Part shown: piece after piece, positions 33,683 to 42,800 of the stretch
Position numbering within the stretch: the first letter of the stretch is position 1
Layout: every line of letters begins with the position of its first letter
Program-made: the position numbers and the translations under genes
DNA from: CAZSXU01 sp964610505
GTDB lineage: Bacteria; Arandabacterota; Arandabacteria; JAGLYR01
Length of the DNA: 64,000 bases
Direction of reading: 5' to 3'
Assembly (NCBI GenBank): GCA_964610505.1
Contig: CAZSXU010000002.1
Span: 1-64,000 of the forward strand
The notes under the pieces: generated by a model
What the model was told of the DNA's origin: nothing
Database searches by the model: none
The model's input: the letters and a program-made list of their open reading frames with translations, nothing else

Positions 33683-34870
33683 ATGCGTCGGCGAATGGTC
33701 ATCTGGGTTATGACCCTGGCGGTACTCGGTGGATGGGCGGGATGCGGCTCTCAGGAACATGAAGACGGTGAGGAACTGGCGAGGATCGGTTCCGTCGTCT
33801 TCCGCGAGTCCGATCTGGAAGAGCGATTGCAGGCAATGCCGGCTCTTTCCCGCAGCCAGTTTGAAGGAGCCCGGGGTCGCCGGAACCTGCTCGAGAGAAT
33901 GATCGAGGAGGAGGCGTTCTTCCAGGCAGCGGAGGCCGAGGGTTTTGACAAGAACCCCCAGGTGGTTGAAGAAGTGGACGGGGCTCGCCGCCTGGCAATG
34001 CTGCGAACGTACTATGAGGAAGAGATCCTTGAGAAGGCACGTCCCACGTCCGAGGAGGTGGAAGAATACTACCGGACGCACCTGGAGGAATTCCGGACCG
34101 ATCCCAGAGTCCGAGTGGCGCATGTCCTGACGAAGACGGAAGCCGAGGCCGAGCGTGTTCGAGAATTGGCGGAGATGGGGAGAGACTTTGAGACGCTGGT
34201 CGCCAACTACTCGATCGACGGCAAGACCAAGGAGAGCGGTGGAATCATCCCCGGGTTCCTGAGTCGGGGACAGCAGGTTCCGCTGTTCGGACAGGTGAGT
34301 GCTTTGGTCGATGCGGCCGTCTTGCTCACGGAAGAACAACAGATCAGTCCTGTCGTTAGAACCGAACTGGGATACCACGTGCTCAAGGCCCTGGAGGTGA
34401 ATCCCGGCGGTCTGGTGCCGCTCGATGACGTGCGGCAGCGAATCTCGGACCGGGAGACGGAAATGCGGTCCAAGGAGCTGTACGACCTGAAGGTCATCGA
34501 ACTCAGCAAGAGGTTCAAAGTCAAGTTCGCCGAACAGAACGAGGCTCTCTCGGTTCAGGATCTGTTCGACAAGGCGCAGAATTCCCGTTCCCCGGCCGAG
34601 AGGATCAAGGCCTACGAACAGATTCTGCAGATGTACCCGGACGATCCTCGGGCGTACGAGGCACAGTTCATGATCGGCTTCACTTACTCCGAGGAGATGA
34701 ACAACGACGAGAGCGCCCGGGCGGCTTTCCAGGCCGTGATCCGTCGGTACCCGGATTCCGAGCTGGCGGAATCGGCCAAGTGGATGTTGGAGAATCTGGG
34801 ACAGGAAGACATCCCGATGGAGGATATCCAACTCCCCGCCGGGGCCCGCGGGGAACGGGGAAGCAACTAG
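33683..34870 (+). CDS. Parvulin-type peptidyl-prolyl isomerase lipoprotein with C-terminal TPR
   Basis: The 395-residue protein has a lipoprotein signal (basic MRRRM, hydrophobic core, WAGC with Cys21). A SurA-N-like helical region (about 30-130) is followed by a parvulin domain (about 140-240; VAHVLTKTEAEAERV, GIIPGFLSRGQ, TELGYHVLKALE), then a helical linker and a TPR-like end (AEAR-type PAERIKAYEQILQMYPDDPRAYEAQFMIGF). It should be a membrane-anchored folding factor in the periplasm. Fusion of parvulin to TPR repeats is less usual than SurA or PrsA layouts. Confidence 0.85.
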   Translation: MRRRMVIWVMTLAVLGGWAGCGSQEHEDGEELARIGSVVFRESDLEERLQAMPALSRSQFEGARGRRNLLERMIEEEAFFQAAEAEGFDKNPQVVEEVDGARRLAMLRTYYEEEILEKARPTSEEVEEYYRTHLEEFRTDPRVRVAHVLTKTEAEAERVRELAEMGRDFETLVANYSIDGKTKESGGIIPGFLSRGQQVPLFGQVSALVDAAVLLTEEQQISPVVRTELGYHVLKALEVNPGGLVPLDDVRQRISDRETEMRSKELYDLKVIELSKRFKVKFAEQNEALSVQDLFDKAQNSRSPAERIKAYEQILQMYPDDPRAYEAQFMIGFTYSEEMNNDESARAAFQAVIRRYPDSELAESAKWMLENLGQEDIPMEDIQLPAGARGERGSN

Positions 34871-34872
34871 GC

Positions 34873-35367
34873 ATGGGCGAGCGCGTGATGGTGGAAGTGC
34901 AAGTCAGTGGATTGAGGGTGGACGACCGCGCGCGCAGCATGGTGGTTCTCCTGCAGGAAGTGAAGGGCGAGCGGCTGCTTCCCATCTGGATCGGCCACAC
35001 GGAGGCCGGAGCGATTGCCATGGCCCTGGCGGGAAGGAAGTTCGAACGCCCGCTGACGCACGATCTCATGAAGCTGATCGTCGAAGGTTTTCATGCGACG
35101 CTCGAGAGAGTCGCCGTGACGGGTCTTAAGAGCAACACCTTCTTTGCCAAACTTGTCTTCGAACGGGAGAACGAAGTCGTCACTGTCGATGCGCGCCCGA
35201 GTGATTCGATCGCGCTTGCACTTCGTACGCAATCGCCGATCTACGTCGCCGAAGACCTGTTCAAGTCGAAGCCGGCCCTGGAGCTGGACTCGGAAGACGG
35301 TGCGCAGCGCCTCAGGGATTTTCTCGAGGGAATGGATCCCGAGGATTTCGGGAACATCTCGCCCTAG
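34873..35367 (+). CDS. Bifunctional nuclease family protein (DUF151)
   Basis: The 164-residue protein has the DUF151/BFN domain: VDDRARSMVVLLQEVKGERLLPIWIGHTEAGAIAMAL, then RPLTHDLMKLIVEGF and VDARPSDSIALALRTQSPIYV. Members have DNase/RNase activity in plants; the bacterial role is unclear. ATG 34873 lies 2 bases after the lipoprotein stop. The TAG stop is immediately followed by copy 2 of the 47-nt hairpin family. Confidence 0.9.
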   Translation: MGERVMVEVQVSGLRVDDRARSMVVLLQEVKGERLLPIWIGHTEAGAIAMALAGRKFERPLTHDLMKLIVEGFHATLERVAVTGLKSNTFFAKLVFERENEVVTVDARPSDSIALALRTQSPIYVAEDLFKSKPALELDSEDGAQRLRDFLEGMDPEDFGNISP

Positions 35368-35414
35368 CCTGGATGATGCACGAATTCCGGAGCTGGATTC
35401 GTGCATCATCCCGG
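35368..35414. repeat. 47-nt hairpin repeat, copy 2
   Basis: CCTGGATGATGCACGAAT (35368-35385), an 11-base loop and ATTCGTGCATCATCCCGG (35397-35414) repeat the 18/11/18 geometry of the copy after recR; 15 of the 18 base pairs are continuous. It again begins on the first base after a TAG stop. The loop sequence differs from copy 1. Confidence 0.75.
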
Positions 35415-35444
35415 CCGAGAGTTCCGGACGGGGATGTGGCAGGT

Positions 35445-36713
35445 ATGGACGGAACGGTTCGAGCGGAGCGAAGACGGAGATGCCTCCACTCCCGCATTTC
35501 TGCCGGGTTGACCGGTGGGACATGCGGGCTCGTTATTCTCCTCCTGCTTGCGACCTTGCTGCTGAGTGGAAACGGATGCAGGGAGGAAGATGTAGGTCGG
35601 CCTTCCATCCGGATCGGAGCCGTCCTTCCGATGAGCGGAAAGCGAGCTTCGTATGGCCGGGATGCGCTGAACGGAATCCTGGCGGCCGTGGAGAAGATCA
35701 ATCGCAGCGGCGGGTTGGATGGTCGGCAAATCGATCTCATTGTCATCGATAATCTCAGCATGCCCGAAGAAACCCTCGAGGCGGTCGCGAGATTCGACGA
35801 GCGGGGCGTGGTCGCGATCATCGGCCCCCTGGCTTCGCGAAACGCCCTGGTTGCCTCTCGAGAGGCACAGGAGCGGGGAATCCCGATTGTCCTTCCGGCC
35901 GCGACGCTGGGAGGGGTGACGAGCCCGGGCGAATACGTGTCGAGGATCTGCTTCACCAACGAGTTTCAGGGCCGAGTGCTGGCTCATTTCGCCGTAACCT
36001 TCCTGAAGGCAAAGACTTTCGCTCTGGTCACCGAGACGGGATCGTTCTACAGCCGGGAATTGGCCCGCTACTTCGTCAACGCCGTGGAGAGCTCCGGCTG
36101 CAGGATCACATGGCGGGGCGAATACCGGTCCAGACAGGAGGACTTCCACGATCTGGTCGCGTCTCTTCGCACCGTCGAGGCGGACGCCGTGTTTCTGCCC
36201 GGGTACTATGGAGAAGTGCGGGCGTTTCTCGAGCAGGCGCGCGAGAGCGGACTGGAGATCCCGGTACTGGGGGGAGATGGGTGGGATGTGCCGTTTCTGG
36301 CGGATTCCCCCCGGGGGGTGAGTACCGACAACTACTGTGGGGCTCATTTCGCACCCGATGAGCCGACCGAAGCCGTGGCAGAGTTCACACGCCATTACAC
36401 GACCAAGTACGGATATGCGCCGCATTCTCTTGCCGCGCTCGGGTACGACTCGATCTGGTTCGTCACCGACGCCGTCGGACGATCTTCGGGAGGAGGCCGC
36501 GAGGACCTCAAGAACGCAATCAACTCGACCCGGGGATTTCGCGGATTGACCGGTACCCTGTCTCTGGATGCCAAGAGAGACGGGGTCAAGAGTGCCGTGA
36601 TCCTGAAAACGACTCCCCTGGGATTCGACTTCATCGATCGCATTGATCCGCGAGCCGTGGGGGTCGAAGACACCCTCTATACCCCCGTTCCCGTGGAAAC
36701 GCTCTCCTCCTAG
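35445..36713 (+). CDS. Periplasmic binding protein, Leu/Ile/Val (type 1) family
   Basis: The 422-residue protein has a membrane-spanning signal segment (about 28-44, ending SGNGC) and a type 1 periplasmic-binding fold: IRIGAVLPMSGKRASYGRDALNGI, IGPLASRNALVASREAQERGIPIV and the AHSLAALGYDSIW-like hinge region. The lipobox is not canonical because Gly stands at -3 from the Cys, so lipidation is uncertain. No permease or ATPase genes lie nearby, so it may serve a distant transporter or a sensor. ATG 35445 is chosen, since upstream codons are in the hairpin repeat. Confidence 0.85.
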   Translation: MDGTVRAERRRRCLHSRISAGLTGGTCGLVILLLLATLLLSGNGCREEDVGRPSIRIGAVLPMSGKRASYGRDALNGILAAVEKINRSGGLDGRQIDLIVIDNLSMPEETLEAVARFDERGVVAIIGPLASRNALVASREAQERGIPIVLPAATLGGVTSPGEYVSRICFTNEFQGRVLAHFAVTFLKAKTFALVTETGSFYSRELARYFVNAVESSGCRITWRGEYRSRQEDFHDLVASLRTVEADAVFLPGYYGEVRAFLEQARESGLEIPVLGGDGWDVPFLADSPRGVSTDNYCGAHFAPDEPTEAVAEFTRHYTTKYGYAPHSLAALGYDSIWFVTDAVGRSSGGGREDLKNAINSTRGFRGLTGTLSLDAKRDGVKSAVILKTTPLGFDFIDRIDPRAVGVEDTLYTPVPVETLSS

Positions 36714-36854
36714 TTCCCGTCAATCGGTCATGTTCTTCCTGAATCGCCCGCACCCCAGGAAACTTCCAAATGTGGGCTCGGGGTGATTGTTCAAAAGGAA
36801 ACACTAGCATCTACAGCCAAAGTCGAAAGAACCACAGGATGTTGAAAACGTCTT

Positions 36855-36883
36855 GACCCCCAGCACCATATTTGGTACTTTGG
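36855..36883 (+). promoter_or_regulatory. Promoter upstream of selA
   Basis: TTGACC (36855-36860), a 17-base spacer and TACTTT (36878-36883) precede selA by about 57 bases. Repeated TTTGG(T/C)AC words and the near-palindrome ACCATATTTGGT lie in the same place and could be an operator. The rest of the 226-base gap shows no gene. Confidence 0.5.
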
Positions 36884-36939
36884 CACCAAGTTAGGCCGAT
36901 GTCGGAGACAGCCGCGTTCGGAATGAATGGGGTAATCCC

Positions 36940-38358
36940 ATGGCCCACAACGCAAAAGAGATTCTCAGGGCACTCCCGGCGGTGGAACTCCTTTTACAGC
37001 AAGGGATTCTCGTGAAGGCGTCGGAGGACTATCCCCGCTCGGTCATCGTTCGGTCGGCCCGCGAGATCCTCCAGGAACTCCGGCGTGAGATCCTCTCCGG
37101 TCAGGATGTTCCTTCCGCAAAGGCTCTGCCGGGATCCGAGGTGCTGGCCGCCAGGGTGCTGGAGCGTGCACGGGCGATGATGGTGCCCAGCTTCCGACGG
37201 GTTCTCAATGCGACCGGCGTGGTGATTCACACGAATCTCGGTCGGTCGGTACTGAGTGCCCGAGCGGCCGAGGCGGCCCGGATGGCGGCAACGGCCTATG
37301 GCAATTTGGAATACGACCTAGGTCTGGGGGCGCGCACAACTCGGCAACAACATGTGGAATGCCTCCTGAGAGAGATTACGGGGGCCGAGGCCGCACTGGT
37401 GGTCAACAATAACGCGGGCGCCGTGATGCTCCTGGCCAATACGGTCGCGCGCGGGCGTGAGATCGTAGTCTCCCGCGGCCAGCTCGTTGAGATCGGTGGA
37501 TCCTTCCGGCTTCCCGAGGTCCTGACCGCATCCGGGGCGATCCGGGTCGAGGTGGGGACGACGAACCGCACCCAGCTGGCGGACTATGAGGCGGCCATCG
37601 GTCCCAACACGGCGATGCTGCTGAGGGTCCATCCCAGCAACTTCGTGATGTCGGGTTTCGTGGCGGAAGTGTCGCTCCAGGATCTGGTGGCGTTGGGTCG
37701 GCGGCACGGGGTTCCCGTGGTGGAGGATCTGGGGAGTGGGGCGCTTGTCGACATGGCCCGGCTGGGCGTGTCGCACGAGACGCTGCCCTCCGAGTCCATC
37801 GCGGAAGGAGCCGATGGGGTCACTTTCAGCGGCGACAAGCTGCTGGGAGGTTCGCAGGCGGGTGTCATCGTGGGGAGGGAATCCGTTGTTGGACAGGCCC
37901 GAGGCTCCCCGATGGCCCGGGCGGTCCGGATCGACAAGATGAACCTGGCGGCCCTGGAGGCGACGCTTCTTGCGTACAGGGATCCGGCGGCGGCGATGTC
38001 CGAGATTCCGACGCTCCGGTTGATCTCTCGGTCGAAGACGGACATCGGGGAATCCGCCGGGCGGATTGCCGGCGGCCTGAAACCGATTGAGAATCAGGTT
38101 GGAGTGACGCTGGAGGACGGATACTCTGAAATCGGCGGTGGTGCTTCCCCGGATGTGGCGCTGCCGACGGTGCGGGTCTGTCTCGCACCGCGGGAGATGA
38201 GCGAGGATGATCTTGCGCGGCGGCTACGGGGGGGCGACCCTCCAGTGGTTGTGCGAGTCAAGGACGAGCGCGTCTGGATCGATCCGCGGACACTGCTTCC
38301 CGGGGAAGAGGAACTGCTTGTCCGGGCGGTACTCGGGGCCGTGGGTTCGGCGGAGTAG
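36940..38358 (+). CDS. selA: L-seryl-tRNA(Sec) selenium transferase
   Basis: SelA converts Ser-tRNA(Sec) to Sec-tRNA(Sec) with selenophosphate and PLP. The 472-residue protein has RVLNATGVVIHTNLGRS, VNNNAGAVMLLAN, EVGTTNRTQLADYEAAI and the PLP-Lys in FSGDKLLGGSQAG (Lys300). Its presence means this organism should encode selenoproteins, with UGA read as Sec in places. selB, selC and selD are not in the window. It appears to have its own promoter at 36855-36883. Confidence 0.96.
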   Translation: MAHNAKEILRALPAVELLLQQGILVKASEDYPRSVIVRSAREILQELRREILSGQDVPSAKALPGSEVLAARVLERARAMMVPSFRRVLNATGVVIHTNLGRSVLSARAAEAARMAATAYGNLEYDLGLGARTTRQQHVECLLREITGAEAALVVNNNAGAVMLLANTVARGREIVVSRGQLVEIGGSFRLPEVLTASGAIRVEVGTTNRTQLADYEAAIGPNTAMLLRVHPSNFVMSGFVAEVSLQDLVALGRRHGVPVVEDLGSGALVDMARLGVSHETLPSESIAEGADGVTFSGDKLLGGSQAGVIVGRESVVGQARGSPMARAVRIDKMNLAALEATLLAYRDPAAAMSEIPTLRLISRSKTDIGESAGRIAGGLKPIENQVGVTLEDGYSEIGGGASPDVALPTVRVCLAPREMSEDDLARRLRGGDPPVVVRVKDERVWIDPRTLLPGEEELLVRAVLGAVGSAE

Positions 38359-38409
38359 GACGCGTAGCTCGCTCTCGAGCCTGGGCTGGAAAGGGATGGG
38401 AACCGTCTC

Positions 38410-39798
38410 ATGGCGGTAGATGACAGGAGTTCTTCTCGAAGCATCGCACTTGGCGTACTGCCCGGTGCGCCCGGCGAGCGGATCGCGATCGGCGACCGGC
38501 GGCCCGAATCCGACCCGGCCCGCTCTCTTCGCAAGGTCGTCGCCCGGGAGCGGGAGGCCGGTTCCTCGACGGTGATCCTTGTGACGGGGTCCGTGCGCCC
38601 TGCGGATCTGGCTGAGGCCGCCCTGGCGCTGGCGGCGTCCTGGGTCGGCGAAGAGAGCAGAGTGGCCGTCGTTGACCTCTTCTGGGGAAGCGGCGCCTTT
38701 CTGGATCCCCTTGCCGGACAGCGCGAAGAAGGTCTTGGGGACCATCTGCTCTTCGGTTCTTCCCTGGGGACGATCGAGAGAAAGACGCGGATTCCGGGGT
38801 TAGTCCTCATTCCTGCCGGAGCCGGCTCTCCTGAAACCCGGAGTGCTCTGGAGGGGGAGAGGATGAAGGATTTCGTGGCCGGCCTCCGCGAGCGGTTCGA
38901 TGTCGCGTTCCTCTGTGGGGCCATCCCGGTGGAGACGGACGGGCGGCATCCGCTCGTGAGTTGGGTAGACGGCTGGGTAGGCGTCCTTCGCGAGGGGGAC
39001 GAACCGGGGGCGGCGCTGGGCTCTTCCTTCGGCACGGTGGAGGTGACACCCACGGCCGCTGCGCCGCCGGACCTTCGAATCGAGGAGCCCGAGCGACCCA
39101 TTCCCGCTCCGGCTGCCCCGCCACCCGCGAGAAAGGCGCCGAGGAGGATGAACCGGAGTATCCTGGTCGCCGCCGCCATATTGCTGCTGGGAATCCCCGG
39201 GGCATGGGTCCTATGGAACTTGCGCTCGGCTCCCCCGGGGGAAACCTCGCAGCCGGCCAGGAACGAGGAGGGGGTGTTCCCCAAGCCTCACGCTCCGTCC
39301 CGGGGGCAGGGTGAGCCGGGAGAGACGGGTGCACCGGACTCGAGGGTTGGGGACCGGGAGCGGGGCCGTCTCCCGGCAGAGGATCCGGAGACGGTTGCGG
39401 GAACCACGACCGGTTCCGGCCGTGCAATGGACGCGGGAGAATCCCATGATGTTGTCGATGCACGGCGTCTCCGCGAAAGCGCCGGAGAGGAACAGGCCGT
39501 GCGGTCTTCCGGGGAGACGGGTCCTCGTGCGACGGGACCGGAATCCAGGGTCGAGTCAGGAAGCGCCTTTGCCGTTCACGTGAGTTCGTACCGGTCGCTC
39601 AATCGTGCGCAGACGGAAACGCGCGGCCTCGAAGCCAAAGGATACGCTGCCGAGGTGAGGACGGTGCATCTGGGTGACAAGGGGACGTGGTATCGAGTCT
39701 GGGTCGGGCGGCTGCCGTCACGCGAGGAAGCCGAGGCACTGGCTCGGCGATTGAAGGAAGAGCAAGGGTTCGACTATACTCGAATCGTGAAGAGATAG
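38410..39798 (+). CDS. Inactive BY-kinase/ParA-like domain, TM helix and SPOR domain fusion
   Basis: The 462-residue protein has an N-terminal region (about 40-200) resembling a CpsD/BY-kinase or MinD-type P-loop domain: TVILVTGSVRPADLAEAALA stands where Walker A should be, followed by RVAVVDLFWGSGAF, EEGLGDHLLFG and RFDVAFLCGAIP. The P-loop Gly-Lys-Ser/Thr is absent, so it should not bind ATP normally. After a Pro-rich linker come one membrane helix (about 250-269), a long disordered acidic periplasmic stretch and a SPOR domain (about 385-462; AVHVSSYRSLNRAQTE, WYRVWVGRLPSREEAEALARRL), which binds denuded septal peptidoglycan. Neighbours are selA and smc. The combination is unusual; function unknown. 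Confidence 0.75.
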   Translation: MAVDDRSSSRSIALGVLPGAPGERIAIGDRRPESDPARSLRKVVAREREAGSSTVILVTGSVRPADLAEAALALAASWVGEESRVAVVDLFWGSGAFLDPLAGQREEGLGDHLLFGSSLGTIERKTRIPGLVLIPAGAGSPETRSALEGERMKDFVAGLRERFDVAFLCGAIPVETDGRHPLVSWVDGWVGVLREGDEPGAALGSSFGTVEVTPTAAAPPDLRIEEPERPIPAPAAPPPARKAPRRMNRSILVAAAILLLGIPGAWVLWNLRSAPPGETSQPARNEEGVFPKPHAPSRGQGEPGETGAPDSRVGDRERGRLPAEDPETVAGTTTGSGRAMDAGESHDVVDARRLRESAGEEQAVRSSGETGPRATGPESRVESGSAFAVHVSSYRSLNRAQTETRGLEAKGYAAEVRTVHLGDKGTWYRVWVGRLPSREEAEALARRLKEEQGFDYTRIVKR

Positions 39799-39878
39799 AT
39801 TCCGGTTCGAGGGCGGAGACATCCGCTCCGGGGGGAAACGAGAGTTCGCGCGAACGCAGGAAGGAGACAACCGGGCAC

Positions 39879-42800
39879 ATGTACCTCAAGAAAGTCGAGA
39901 TTTGTGGGTTCAAGTCATTTCCCGAGAAGACGGATATCGAATTCGGTCCGGGCGTCACGGCGGTCGTGGGACCGAACGGCTGCGGCAAGACCAACCTCTC
40001 CGACGCGATTCGGTGGGTGTTGGGTGAACAGAGCGCGCGCCAGCTTCGGGGCCGAACGATGGAGGACGTCATCTTCAATGGAAGCGAGGATCGCAAGCCC
40101 CTCGGGATGGCCGAAGTCTCTCTGACCATCGGTGGAACGGCCAATCTTCTCCCCGTTCCCTATGATGAGATCTGCATCACTCGACGTGTGTTTCGCTCGG
40201 GGGAGAGCGACTATCTTCTCAATCGGAAGCCGTGCCGTTTGAAGGACATCAAGGACCTGTTCCTGGATACCGGTGTCGGATCCGACACGTATTCGATGAT
40301 CGAGCGAGACATGATCGACGGCGTCCTGGACGAGCGCAGCGGCGCGCGCCGTGCTTTCATCGAGGAAGCGGCCGGGATCGCGAAGTACAAGGATCGAGAG
40401 ATCGCGGCGCGCCGCAAACTGGAGCTGACCGATCAGGATCTCGTCCGCCTGAGCGACGTGATCCTGGAGCTGGAGAAGCGCGTCCGGAGCCTGCAGTACC
40501 AGATGGGGAAGGCCCGGCGGTACAAACGCCTGACGGAGAGCCTGCGGGTGATGGAGGCGGCTCGGGCCGCGTCGGACATCCGCAAGCGGAAGGAGAGGCT
40601 TGCGGAGATCGATCGTGATCTGGGCGAGATCAAGGCCCGGCGCGAGGCGGGACAGGCGGCGCTCGCCGAGAAGGAAGCCGAGCTCGAGAATCTGAGCCTT
40701 CGCCGGGTGGAGTTCGAGCGGGAACTGGCCCAGGCACAGGAAGCGTTGAACGAGGCCGAGAAGCGGACCGAGGCCATGGAGGCCGAATCGCTCGTTTTGA
40801 GGGAGCGACAGAAGGGCACGCGGGCTCTCCTGCTGCGGGCGGGGGAGGAGAAAGCGTCGCTCGAGCAACAGTTCAACCGGATTCAGTCGGAGAGGGAGGA
40901 CGCATCGCTGGCTCTCGTGACGCTGGAAGGCCGGCGGGGGGCGCGCCGCGGAGAACACGAGACTCTGAAAGCGGAAGTCGCCGAGCTCGAGGCGGAACGG
41001 GAGCGGTGGCGATCGGCCCTGAATGAGAAAAGAGGCGAATCGCTTCAGGTGTTCGAGAATCGCGTGCGCCGGTCGAACGAGCTGGGCACGCTCGGAAAAA
41101 ACCTGGAGAAGCTGCTGGACGAGAAGAACCGTATCCTCCGGCAGGTCTCGGATGTGGCGGTCCGGATGGAGGAAATGGGGACAGACCTGGCTTCCCTGGA
41201 TCAGGAGACGGAGCGACTTGATCGTGAGATGGGGCGGCTCGAGACCAAACGGACTCGTGTGGAAGATGGGCGGAAGAAGCACGAGGCGCGTCTGTCGGAA
41301 ATCCATTCCCGGAGCGTTTCTCTGGAGTCGAAGCTCGGATCGCTGGAAGAGAAGCTGGGACTCCTGAAAGGACTTGAGGAGAACCTGGAGGGATATGAGT
41401 CGGGAGTCAAGACGGTGCTCTCCGATCGCAAGACCGAAGTCGAGGGAATCGTCGCCGATCTCGTGACCGCCAAGCAGCCGGAGCATGAGACGGCCGTTGA
41501 AGCGGCGCTGTCGGACTCGCTCCAACTGGTTGTCACTTCCAAGTTGGAGACGGCCTGCCAGCTGGTGGAATACTTGCGAACGGCCGAGGGCGGGGTGGCC
41601 GGATTCCTCGCGCTGGAGGCCCTCGAGGACGTCGACACCGACGGCGTGCCTGCGGACCTTTGGGAGAGGCGCGGGGTATTGGGCAAAGTCGCCGAGCACG
41701 TTGCGTGCGACGGGAGCGTGCGCCCCGTCGTGGACTACCTGCTCGGTAGGACCGTGCTTACGGAGACCCTGGATGCGGCGCTGGGGCTCTCTCAGGAACC
41801 TCGATACCAGGGTTTGACCTTTGTCACCCTTGAGGGAGACGCGGTCTCGATGCCCGGACGTCTCTTTGGAGGACGGCGCTCCGGGGGAGACCTCAGCGTC
41901 GTCGGGCGAAGGGGAGAGATCGCCAAGGCCGAGGACCAGACGACGGAAATTCGAATGCTCCTCGACGAAATTCGGGATTTCGAAGCCAAGGCGTTGCGGG
42001 TGCGCGAGCGGCTCTCGCAGATCTCCGATCTCCTGACCGAGACCCTGGGCCGGACGCGCGAGGAACACTTGGGATGCCGGCAACAGCGATCGGTTCTGGA
42101 CGCCGAGTTGGTTCAATGCGAGCGAAGCAGGGAGATGTTCTCGGGGCAGCTGGAAAGGCTGCATGTGGAGATCCGCCAGATCGACCGGGACCGAGAGCAA
42201 GCGGTACTCGACGTGTCCAGACTCAGTGATGAGGAGAGCGAGGCGGCGAATCTCACGGAGATGTTGGAGCAGAAGGTCCAGGGGTGGGAGACTGCGTATC
42301 GGGAGAAAACCGCACGCCTGAGCGCGCTGGAGACGGAAATCGCGGCGCTGGACGACGAGGAGGCGCGGCTTCGAAGTCGGGCGGCCGATCTCATGAAACA
42401 GTCCTCCGAGGCGGAACATCAGATCGCCGAGCGAACGCGAGATACGCAGAACGCCGAGATGGAGATTCGCCGATGTGAGGAATCTCTGGCCGGGATGGCC
42501 GACGATCTCAAGGTGGCCTCCGAGAAGGTCGAGGCGCGTAGAGCCTCACGTGATCGGCTCAGAGAAGGGGGCGCGAGCTTCCGGGATCGCGAGGCCGCTC
42601 TCAAACAGGAGATTCGGGAACACGCCAGAGAAAAGGAACATCTGGGGGAACGGATCCATCAAACGGAGATGGAAGTGGCCAGACTGGAGGCGGAGGAGAA
42701 CTCCATCCGGGACCAGATTCGAGAGAAGTACGAGATGGATCTGGAAGACATCGAGATTCCTGCGGACACCGGAGAGGTCGGCCCGGAGGATGTGGAAGAG

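Noticed and set aside
39915..42419. Minus-strand frame of 834 codons opposite smc
   Set aside because: Leu/Arg/Gln-rich mirror of the coiled-coil coding strand, with no start signal.
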